DNA from: JAPPLB01 sp965218555
GTDB lineage: Bacteria; Acidobacteriota; Terriglobia; Bryobacterales; UBA6623
Assembly: GCA_965218555.1 (NCBI GenBank)
Contig: OZ244625.1
Coordinates: forward strand, 1,364,001-1,428,000
Direction: 5' to 3'
DNA length: 64,000 nucleotides
Part shown: positions 1 to 7,643 of the stretch, in pieces
How the letters are laid out: every line of letters begins with the position of its first letter
How positions within the stretch are numbered: position 1 is the stretch's first letter
The notes under the pieces: model-generated
Database searches by the model: none
What the model saw: only the letters and a program-made list of their open reading frames with translations
Told to the model about the DNA's origin: nothing
Translations under genes and position numbers: made by a program

Positions 1-1197
1 GCGGCCGCGCTCCGACAAGCGGTTCACGAGAGCACCGGTATTGCCCCGGATAGAGTTCTGCCGTTCTGCAGCCACACCCACGCCGGGCCCGTGATCCTGG
101 AAACCTACCGGGGAGAAGGTGAAGACCAGGTCAACAACTATGTGCGGCTGCTTCCTGATCTGGCGGCGGGCGCCGCGGTGCAGGCCGTCCAGTCGAAACA
201 GCCTGTCCGTGTCGAGGCGGGCCGCGGGCACTCCGACATCGGCATAAACCGAGACCTGCTCCTGCCGGACGGGCGTATCATCACCGGTTGTAATCCGGAC
301 GGTTTCTGTGATCGCGACGTCGGCGTCATTCGGTTCGACGGCCTGGACGGCAAGCCGGTCGGGTCCATTGTCAACTATGCCTGTCATCCAACGGTGCTCG
401 GTCCGGGCAACACGCTGGTCAGCCCGGATTATCCTGGCAGTACCCGGCAGATCGTCGAGCAGCTAACCGGGGCGCCCTGTTTCTTCCTGCAGGGCGCCGC
501 CGGAAACATGGGGCCGGTAGAGACCTTTGTCGATGACGCTGCCGTGGCCCGGGGGCTGGGTCTTCGCTTGGGACTCGAGGCGGCTCGTGTCTTTCTCACG
601 CTCGACACCCGCCCCGTCGAGAGGCGTCTGAAGGATGTCACCGCCTCGGGTGCTCCGCTCGCGCGGTACGAGGACGTGCCGATCGATGCTCCACCGCAGC
701 GTCTGAAACTTGCCAGCGCGTACGTGGACTTGCCGGTGCGTTCACCGCTGGCCGATGTCTACGAAAGCGCACCGGAGCAGTTGACCGCGTGGAACGCCCG
801 ACTATTGGAGTTGCAAGGCGGCAACGGAGCGGCCGCAGACATCGCCGTCGCGCTGCAGCAGGTGACGCGCCTCGCGCTTCGGGCGGATCGCATGGAGCGC
901 TACCGCTCGAAGCAGAGTCTGGAAGTCGAGACGCTAGCGATCTCTATGGGCGGCACCGCCTTGGTCGCTGTCGCCGGCGAGCCCTACTGTGAGATCGGCG
1001 TCGCGGTCAAGGAGAATTCGCCTTTCCCGAACAAGACACTGGTGGCCGGTTATCTCGGCGGCGACATGATGTACATCCCCACCGCCGACGTCTTCGCCTG
1101 TGACCCGCCTCCCATGGAAGTCGACAACTCACCGTATACCCCGGAAGCGGAAAAGATCGTCACCGGCCACCTCATCCGCCTGCTGGAAAGCCTGTGA
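1..1197 (+). CDS. Neutral/alkaline ceramidase-like hydrolase (5' partial)
   Basis: The frame is open from the first base, so the true start lies upstream; about 398 codons are visible. Near the window edge is CSHTHAGP, matching the metal-binding THTHSGP-type motif of neutral/alkaline non-lysosomal ceramidases, followed by NYACHPT and a FLQGAAGNMGP stretch also typical of that fold. Members hydrolyse the amide bond of ceramides, but distant ones are often annotated only as hypothetical. The substrate here is not established. The stop overlaps the GTG start of the MFS gene, so the two are translationally coupled. Family assignment is fairly secure; ceramidase activity is inference. Confidence 0.7.
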   Translation, partial: AAALRQAVHESTGIAPDRVLPFCSHTHAGPVILETYRGEGEDQVNNYVRLLPDLAAGAAVQAVQSKQPVRVEAGRGHSDIGINRDLLLPDGRIITGCNPDGFCDRDVGVIRFDGLDGKPVGSIVNYACHPTVLGPGNTLVSPDYPGSTRQIVEQLTGAPCFFLQGAAGNMGPVETFVDDAAVARGLGLRLGLEAARVFLTLDTRPVERRLKDVTASGAPLARYEDVPIDAPPQRLKLASAYVDLPVRSPLADVYESAPEQLTAWNARLLELQGGNGAAADIAVALQQVTRLALRADRMERYRSKQSLEVETLAISMGGTALVAVAGEPYCEIGVAVKENSPFPNKTLVAGYLGGDMMYIPTADVFACDPPPMEVDNSPYTPEAEKIVTGHLIRLLESL

Positions 1198-2486
1198 CCA
1201 CCGAGCCATCGCAGCCGCGGCCCGCATCCAAGGGTCCGGGTTTCAGCCTCACGCAGTGGTTGGTGGCGTCCCTATTGTTCGCCATGGTGTTCTTGAACTA
1301 CTTGGACCGCCAAGTGCTTTCCGTGCTGGCGCCGATCATGCGGGACGAGATTGGTTTGAGCCAAACCGATTACGCCTGGGCGGTGGACGCTTTCCTGCTG
1401 TCGTACGCGGTCATGTACTTTGGGTCGGGGATGATCCTCGATCGGATCGGGTCCCGTAAGGGTTTGACGCTGTTTGTGGCTCTTTGGTCGCTGGCGAGCG
1501 CCTTGCACGCCGCCGTACGAGGGTTCTTTGATCTGGCGTTTGTCCGCTTTCTTCTGGGAGTAACCCAACCCGGTGGTTGGACTGGAGCGGTCAAGACGGT
1601 GTCGGAACGTTTTGACGCCGTCCAGCGCGCCATTGCGACCGGCATCTTCAGCACCGGGGCCAGCATCGCTACGATGGTGTCGCCGCCGCTGGTGGTCTAT
1701 CTGCACAACCGCTTCGGCTGGCGGATGGCATTCCTGATTCCGAGCTGCGCCGGCTTTCTCTGGTTGCCGTTGTGGCTTATGGTGACACGGCGTCCGGCGT
1801 TGCACCCCGCCGCGAAAGACCGCGGCGCCGGCCTCGGCTTCGCCCAACTCGGGCTGCTGCGGGACCGCCGCGTGCTGGCCTACGTGCTGGCTCGCTTCTT
1901 CGGAGACTTTTCCGGCTACTTTCCCCTGTTCTGGATGCCGGATTATCTGACCAGCCACAAGGGATTCAGTTTCACCATGATGGGCCGGCTGGCCTGGATT
2001 CCGTTTTTCTTTAACAACCTCGGGCCGCTCTCCGGAGGGATCGCGTCCAACCGTCTGATCCGCCGAGGCAAGTCCGTCGTGTATTCGAGAAAGGTGATCA
2101 TGACGCTGGCGGCGGTCCTGGTGGCGACGGGAGCGCTGTTTAACGGGGCCACCAGCACCGTGGGCATTCTCGCGGCGCTTAGTGTGTCAACGTTCGGGGT
2201 GGGTGTATGGGCGGGCAACCTGCACACCTTGCCCAGCGACGCCTTTCCACGCAGCATCGTAGCGACGGTACACGGCCTGGCGGGCTCGGCGGGGGCCGTC
2301 GGCGGCATGGTGTTCAACACCCTGGTGGGGTACTGGAGCGCGTCCGGTTCGTATGCGGCCGTCTTCGCTTTGTGGGCGATACTCGAACCGCTGGGACTGA
2401 TCGGCATGTGGCTATGGTTGTCCGAACCCTCCGCCAGCGAAGGCGATCCAACGGACCCGCAACCCGGCGAGGGCGGCCATGCCTAG
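1194..2486 (+). CDS. MFS transporter, anion:cation symporter (hexuronate/ExuT-like) type
   Basis: A 430-residue inner-membrane carrier with about 12 hydrophobic segments. After the first helix, NYLDRQVLSVLAPIM is the hallmark opening of the ACS subfamily (hexuronate, glucarate and similar organic anions), and DRIGSRKG is the loop 2-3 MFS motif. The GTG start lies inside the preceding stop (GTGA overlap) and the 3' end overlaps the next gene by 8 bases, so it belongs to a four-gene overlapping operon. Its neighbours (amide hydrolase, hydantoinase B) suggest uptake of a carboxylated or cyclic amide compound; that is inference. Confidence 0.85.
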   Translation: MTTEPSQPRPASKGPGFSLTQWLVASLLFAMVFLNYLDRQVLSVLAPIMRDEIGLSQTDYAWAVDAFLLSYAVMYFGSGMILDRIGSRKGLTLFVALWSLASALHAAVRGFFDLAFVRFLLGVTQPGGWTGAVKTVSERFDAVQRAIATGIFSTGASIATMVSPPLVVYLHNRFGWRMAFLIPSCAGFLWLPLWLMVTRRPALHPAAKDRGAGLGFAQLGLLRDRRVLAYVLARFFGDFSGYFPLFWMPDYLTSHKGFSFTMMGRLAWIPFFFNNLGPLSGGIASNRLIRRGKSVVYSRKVIMTLAAVLVATGALFNGATSTVGILAALSVSTFGVGVWAGNLHTLPSDAFPRSIVATVHGLAGSAGAVGGMVFNTLVGYWSASGSYAAVFALWAILEPLGLIGMWLWLSEPSASEGDPTDPQPGEGGHA

Positions 2487-4236
2487 TGAGTCCAGCGTAG
2501 ACCCGATCCTCTTCGAAGTCATCCGGAACGCTTTGGTCGAGGCAACTGAAGAGATGTCGGTCTCGCTGCAGAGGTCGGCCTACTCGACCAACATCAAGAC
2601 ACGCCTTGATTACTCTTGTGCGTTCGTCGATGCCCAAGGCCGCATGGTGGCGCAGGCGTTCTGTCAGCCCGCCCACTTGGTGACGATCGGGCGCATCGTT
2701 CCGCGCGCCGTGGCGGAGTACGGCCCGGATAACCTGCGTCCGGGCGACGGCCTGTTAGTCAACGACCCGCACCGCCAGGCAAGTCATCTCAACGACGTTT
2801 TTCTGATATCACCCTTTTATTACGAGACCGATCTGATCGGTTATGTCGCCAATGTCTGCCATCACGTGGACGTCGGGGGCGGGGCGCCGGCCAGCATCGG
2901 CGTCTTCCGGGAAATCTACCAGGAAGGTTTTATTCTGCCGGTCGTGAAGCTTCTCGATCGCGGGGAGATCGTGCCCGACGTCCTGAAGATGTTTCTGGCG
3001 AATGTGCGGGCCGGCAAGGAGGTCGCGGGCGACCTGCGCGCGCAGATCGCCGCGAACAGGATCGGCATGCGCCGCCTGACCCACTTGATCGAACGTCACG
3101 GCATCGGCGCCGTCAGGCTGCACATCGACCGGCTGATCGAGTACACCGAGCAGCGTACACGCGCCGTGATCCGCAAGCTGCCGCGGGGAACTTGGGAGGC
3201 GGACGGCTTGCTGGACAACGATGGCGTCACCGACCGGCCCGTGCACTTGCAGGCGCGCGTCACGATTGCGGGTGATGGCGTCACGTTTGACTTCACGGGA
3301 ACGGACCGGCAGAGACCAGCGCCGATGAACTGCAACCTGACGCAGACGTTCACGGCCTGCGTGTACGTGCTGAAGTGCCTCGCGGATCCCGACATCCCTT
3401 TGAATGAAGGCTTCTATCGCCCGATCCAGGTGATCGCCCCCGCCGGATCGGCGGTGAATCCGCAGCCGCCAACGGCCATCGTGGGAGGTTGGGAGGTGAA
3501 TGCCCGCTTGTGCGAGGTGCTCTTCAAGGCCCTTGCCACGCCCCTGCCGGAGAGGGTCCCGGCCGGCACGAAGGGCATGATTTGTCAGATCGGCTTCGGA
3601 GGGCGCGACCCGCGTAGCGGCGAGTACTACTGCTTTTATGAGACCATGGCCGGCGGCTACGGCGGCCGCCATGGTTCCGACGGACCCGACGCAGTTCAGA
3701 CCCACGTCCAGAATACGCAAAATGCACCCGTCGAAGAGACGGAGCGGAACTATCCGGTGCGCATCAATCAATACAGCCTGCTGGCGGACTCGGAAGGAGC
3801 GGGCCGTTTTCGCGGCGGGCTCGGGCTGCGCCGGGAATACGCGTTCGTCGATCACGAGCCGCTTTTCACGATCCTGGCCGACCGCACTCGATTTCCACCG
3901 TGGGGACTTTTTGAAGGGCAAGCTGGCCAGAGGGCGCGCTATGTATTGCTCTCGAACGACTCGGAAACAGATCTGGGGTCGAAGGCGACGGTGACGGTGC
4001 CGGAGGGGAGCGTGGTTCGCATGGAGACATGCGGCGGCGGAGGATACGGTCCGCCCTGGGAACGGGATCCCGAGCTTGTTCTGCGGGACGTACAGCAGCG
4101 CAAGGTGAGCGTTGCACGCGCCAGAGAGAACTACGCGGTAGCCGTCGACTCTGCTCTGGGAGCCATTGACCCCAACGAAACGGAGCACTTACGGAGCCAA
4201 CGCCGATGCGGTTCGACACGATCCTGTTCGAAGTGA
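2479..4236 (+). CDS. hyuB: Hydantoinase B/oxoprolinase family protein, first tandem copy
   Basis: A 585-residue HyuB-family protein, the usual size for N-methylhydantoinase/acetophenone carboxylase beta-type subunits. These open or carboxylate cyclic amides or ketones together with an ATP-using HyuA subunit. Family blocks are visible: FEVIRNALVEATEEMSVSLQ, HPQR-like NDPHRQASHLND, GGRDPRSGEYYCFYE, and the glycine-rich ETCGGGGYGPP near the C-terminus. The last 31 bases run into the start of the second copy. Most aligned positions agree by eye with the next gene, so this is a tandem duplication. No hyuA is visible; it may lie upstream of the window. Confidence 0.88.
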   Translation: MPSESSVDPILFEVIRNALVEATEEMSVSLQRSAYSTNIKTRLDYSCAFVDAQGRMVAQAFCQPAHLVTIGRIVPRAVAEYGPDNLRPGDGLLVNDPHRQASHLNDVFLISPFYYETDLIGYVANVCHHVDVGGGAPASIGVFREIYQEGFILPVVKLLDRGEIVPDVLKMFLANVRAGKEVAGDLRAQIAANRIGMRRLTHLIERHGIGAVRLHIDRLIEYTEQRTRAVIRKLPRGTWEADGLLDNDGVTDRPVHLQARVTIAGDGVTFDFTGTDRQRPAPMNCNLTQTFTACVYVLKCLADPDIPLNEGFYRPIQVIAPAGSAVNPQPPTAIVGGWEVNARLCEVLFKALATPLPERVPAGTKGMICQIGFGGRDPRSGEYYCFYETMAGGYGGRHGSDGPDAVQTHVQNTQNAPVEETERNYPVRINQYSLLADSEGAGRFRGGLGLRREYAFVDHEPLFTILADRTRFPPWGLFEGQAGQRARYVLLSNDSETDLGSKATVTVPEGSVVRMETCGGGGYGPPWERDPELVLRDVQQRKVSVARARENYAVAVDSALGAIDPNETEHLRSQRRCGSTRSCSK

Positions 4237-5945
4237 TGCGCAACGCTCTAGTCGAGGCGACCGAGGAGATGTCGGTCTCTCTGCAAAGGACGGCCTACTC
4301 GACCAACATCAAAACCCGGCTGGACTACTCCTGCGCGTTCGTGGACGCCCAGGGCCGTATGGTGGCCCAGGCGTTCTGCCAGCCCGCCCATCTGGTGACG
4401 ATCGGGCGCCTCGTTCCACGCGCCGTGGCGGAGTACGGCCGGGAGAACCTGGGTCCGGGCGACGCCCTGCTGGTCAACGACCCGCACCGCCAGGGCAGCC
4501 ACCTCAACGACATTTTTCTGATCACTCCCTTCTACTTCGAAGAAGAGCTGATCGGTTATGTCGCCAACACCTGCCATCATGTCGACGTCGGCGGCGGGGC
4601 GCCGGCCAGCATCGGCGCCTTTCGGGAGATTTATCAGGAAGGTGTGGTGCTGCCCGTCGTGAAGTTCCTGTCGCGCGGCGAGGTCGTCGCAGACATCTTG
4701 AAGATGCTGCTCGCCAACGTGCGCGCCAAAAAGGAGGTCGCCGGCGACTTGCGGGCGCAGATCGCCGCCAACGACATCGGCATCCGCAGCCTGACGCATC
4801 TGATCAAGCGTTACGGAGCCGCGACGCTGCGGTTCTACATTGACAAGCTCATCGAATACAGCGAGCAGCGAACCCGCGCCGAAGTCCGCAAGCTTCCCGC
4901 GGGCTCCTTCTCAGCCGAAGGTTGCCTCGACGACGATGGCGTTAGCGGCAAACCGGTGCGGCTCAAGGTGCGTGTGGACGTCATGGGAGACCGCGTGCGC
5001 TTCGACTTCAGCGGCACCGACGCGCAACGGGCGGCGCCCATGAACTGCAACCTGACGCAGACGTTCACCGCATGCGTCTATGTGCTGAAGTGTCTCATCG
5101 ACCCCGACATTCCCCTCAACGAAGGCTTCTATCAGCCGATCGAGGTCGTCGCGCCGAAGGGCTTGGCGGTCAATCCGCAGCCGCCCACCGCGATCGTCGG
5201 CGGCTGGGAAGTGTGCTCGCGCCTCTGTGACATTCTTTTCAAAGCTTTCTCTGCCGCGCTGCCGGAGAAGGTGCCGGCGGGCACCAAGGCGATGATCTGC
5301 CACGCCGGCTTTGGAGGCCGCGACCCGCGCAGCGGAGAATACTACTGTTTCCTGGAGACGCTGGCGGGGGGGTACGGCGCCCGCTGGTGCTCGGATGGAC
5401 CCGACGCCGTGCAAACCCATGCGCAGAACACCCAGAACGCTCCCGTCGAGGAGACCGAGCGGAACTACCCGGTGCGCATCCCGCGCTACAGCCTGGTGGA
5501 GGACTCGGAAGGGCCGGGTCGCTTTCGCGGCGGGCTCGGGCTGTGCCGGGAATACACCTTCATCGATCACGAGCCGCTCTTCACGATTCTGGCCGATCGC
5601 GCCAAGTTTCCTCCTTGGGGACTATTTGGCGGAGAAGAGGGCTTGCGGGCGAAGTACTCCCTGGTTTCCGGCGGGGTGGAACGGGAAATCGGTTCGAAGA
5701 CGACCGTGACCGTGGCACAAGGCGATTTGCTACGAATGGAGACCTGCGGCGGCGGCGGGTACGGCCCGCCCTGGGAACGGGCCCCCGAGCTTGTGCTCGA
5801 CGATGTGCGCGAGCGCAAAATCAGCTTGGCTCGCGCCCGGGAGCGTTATGGCGTGGCGATCGATGGGCGGCTTCTCCGCCTCGATGCGCGCGAGACCGCG
5901 AACCTGCGCCGCGAGCTCAAGCGGAGGGCGTCTGAGGTTGCATAG
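4206..5945 (+). CDS. hyuB: Hydantoinase B/oxoprolinase family protein, second tandem copy
   Basis: A 579-residue paralog of the preceding gene, collinear from MRFDTILFEVMRNALVEA to the ETCGGGGYGPP block. Both copies keep the NDPHRQ and DHEPLFTILADR blocks, so neither looks decayed. The start overlaps the 3' end of the first copy by 31 bases, consistent with coupled translation. The copies differ mostly at scattered positions (for example the loop after ENLGPGDALLVND), which suggests an old duplication under selection, perhaps giving a heteromeric enzyme or two substrate specificities. It is the last gene of the operon; a palindromic hairpin follows the stop. Confidence 0.88.
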   Translation: MRFDTILFEVMRNALVEATEEMSVSLQRTAYSTNIKTRLDYSCAFVDAQGRMVAQAFCQPAHLVTIGRLVPRAVAEYGRENLGPGDALLVNDPHRQGSHLNDIFLITPFYFEEELIGYVANTCHHVDVGGGAPASIGAFREIYQEGVVLPVVKFLSRGEVVADILKMLLANVRAKKEVAGDLRAQIAANDIGIRSLTHLIKRYGAATLRFYIDKLIEYSEQRTRAEVRKLPAGSFSAEGCLDDDGVSGKPVRLKVRVDVMGDRVRFDFSGTDAQRAAPMNCNLTQTFTACVYVLKCLIDPDIPLNEGFYQPIEVVAPKGLAVNPQPPTAIVGGWEVCSRLCDILFKAFSAALPEKVPAGTKAMICHAGFGGRDPRSGEYYCFLETLAGGYGARWCSDGPDAVQTHAQNTQNAPVEETERNYPVRIPRYSLVEDSEGPGRFRGGLGLCREYTFIDHEPLFTILADRAKFPPWGLFGGEEGLRAKYSLVSGGVEREIGSKTTVTVAQGDLLRMETCGGGGYGPPWERAPELVLDDVRERKISLARARERYGVAIDGRLLRLDARETANLRRELKRRASEVA

Positions 5946-5949
5946 CTCC

Positions 5950-5977
5950 TGCCGGCTGGGCATCGATGCCGGCGGCA
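5950..5977. terminator. Possible hairpin between convergent genes
   Basis: Four bases after the second hyuB stop, TGCCG...CGGCA encloses GGCATCGATGCC, giving a nested GC-rich stem. There is no U-run, so a rho-independent terminator is only a possibility. The rest of 5946-6147 holds nothing recognisable. Confidence 0.25.
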
Positions 5978-6147
5978 CTTGCAATCAATGAACTGCAGAC
6001 TAACACCACCCTTGCGGCAGAGGCAGGCAGCAGCGTTGAGCACCTTTGTGTCGCTACTTGATCTGCTGGGCCGCCTTCTTTTGTCTTTCGGGGATGTCGC
6101 GCCCCACGCACCGAAACTAATCTGAGGCGCCGCGGATCGCTTCCGAC

Positions 6148-7632
6148 TTAGGAGATGATTTCGGTGATGGGGCTGCCGAAGTCGATTTCGAGGCGCTTGC
6201 GGCCGGGGACTTCGAGCCGACGGGGATCGAGACCCAGTTGCTGCAGGACCGTGGCGTGGATGTCGGTAACGTAGTGGCGGTTTTCGACAGCGTGAAATCC
6301 CAGCTCATCGGTAGCGCCGTGGGCGATACCGCCTTTTATGCCTCCGCCGGCCATCCAGACGGAAAAGCCAAACGGGTGATGGTCGCGGCCGGTGCCGCCT
6401 TGGGCGGCCGGCGTCCGGCCGAACTCGGTGACCCAAACGACCATGGTTTCATCCAACATCCCGCGCTGCTTGAGATCCTTGAGCAACGCCGCGATCGGCT
6501 GGTCCACCTTGGGGCACAATTCGCCGTGATTCTTCTTGACGTCCTTGTGAGCGTCCCAGGCGTTGCCGCCCTTCCCGCCGTGGTAGATCTGCACGAACCG
6601 GACGCCGCTTTCGACGAGACGGCGAGCAGCCAGACATTTCTCAGCGAAAGGCCGAGTCATTTCGTTGTCAAAGCCATATAGCCTTCGGGTCGATTCCTTT
6701 TCTTGTTTGAAGCGGAAGATGTCCGGTACGGCGGTTTGCATGCGGAAGGCAAGCTCGTAGGATTTGATACGAGCGCGGGTGGCCGCGTCACTGGGATATT
6801 CGACCTCGACGAGGCCGTTCAGGTCCCGCAGCAGTTCAAACTCGCTCTGCTGCTCCTCCCGGTAGACCTCCGGTCCTGGAGAGGCGAAGGGCAATGGATT
6901 CTTGGGATCGACCTGTAGTCGGACGCCGGCATGCTCGGGCCCGAGGTAGTCGGCACCGTGCGCGGCTTCCACGTTGTTGCCCAGGGTGTTGCCAAAAACG
7001 ACGAACTGAGGCAGGTTTTCGTTGAGCGTGCCCAAGCCGTAGTGAACCCAGGAACCGATCGATGGGAAGTCGCCTTCGAGCATGTGGCGGCCCGTCTGGA
7101 ACTGGATCTGGGCCCCGTGATTGTTGTCGGTGGTCCACATCGAGCGAATGACGGCCAGGTCGTCGGCCATCTCGCCGACATGCGGCCACCAGTCGCTGAT
7201 GTCAATGCCGCTTTGACCGCGTTTGCGGTGGCCGATCTGCATCGGCAATAGAGTGCTGTGGACCTTGTGCAGGCCGGCAATCACTTCGCGCAGGTTCTCT
7301 TTGACGAAAGGAGAGTTGAGCGAATGCTTGTATGGTGTCTCGATGATCTTCTTGCCGCCGTACTTATTGACATTCGGCTTGGGATCGAAGGATTCCAGAT
7401 GGCTGACGCCGCCGAGCATAAACAGCCAGATGACGTTTTTGGCTTTCGGCGCGAAGTGAGGCGTGCCGTCGGGCGGCGTCCAGACGCCGGCCGAACCGGT
7501 AGCGCCCATGCCGTCACGCTGAAGCATGGCTCCGAGAACGAGACCGGTGAACCCCATGCCGCAGTCTGCGAGGAAAGTACGGCGGTGGATGTTGCCGCAG
7601 CCGCAAGCACTGTGGCGTGTCTTGGTGTGCAT
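6148..7632 (-). CDS. DUF1501 family protein, Tat-exported, locus 1
   Basis: A 494-residue DUF1501 protein, a family related to the alkaline phosphatase/sulfatase fold and found mainly in Planctomycetes, Verrucomicrobia and Acidobacteria. The N-terminus carries RRTFL followed by a hydrophobic stretch (about residues 17-37), a twin-arginine-type signal. Family blocks seen are FMLGGVSHLESFDPKP, ESGVRFVQIYHGG, WVTEFGRTP and GGTGRDHHPFGFS. It lies 11 bases downstream of the DUF1549/DUF1553 gene on the same strand, the usual pairing. The biochemical role of the pair is unproven; secreted polymer degradation is the common guess. Confidence 0.9.
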   Translation of the reverse strand: MHTKTRHSACGCGNIHRRTFLADCGMGFTGLVLGAMLQRDGMGATGSAGVWTPPDGTPHFAPKAKNVIWLFMLGGVSHLESFDPKPNVNKYGGKKIIETPYKHSLNSPFVKENLREVIAGLHKVHSTLLPMQIGHRKRGQSGIDISDWWPHVGEMADDLAVIRSMWTTDNNHGAQIQFQTGRHMLEGDFPSIGSWVHYGLGTLNENLPQFVVFGNTLGNNVEAAHGADYLGPEHAGVRLQVDPKNPLPFASPGPEVYREEQQSEFELLRDLNGLVEVEYPSDAATRARIKSYELAFRMQTAVPDIFRFKQEKESTRRLYGFDNEMTRPFAEKCLAARRLVESGVRFVQIYHGGKGGNAWDAHKDVKKNHGELCPKVDQPIAALLKDLKQRGMLDETMVVWVTEFGRTPAAQGGTGRDHHPFGFSVWMAGGGIKGGIAHGATDELGFHAVENRHYVTDIHATVLQQLGLDPRRLEVPGRKRLEIDFGSPITEIIS

Positions 7633-7643
7633 GGCGGTCCTCC

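Noticed and set aside
2809..4188. Long antisense open frame opposite the first hyuB
   Set aside because: It is a codon-bias shadow of a high-GC gene; the sense strand encodes a full recognisable family protein.
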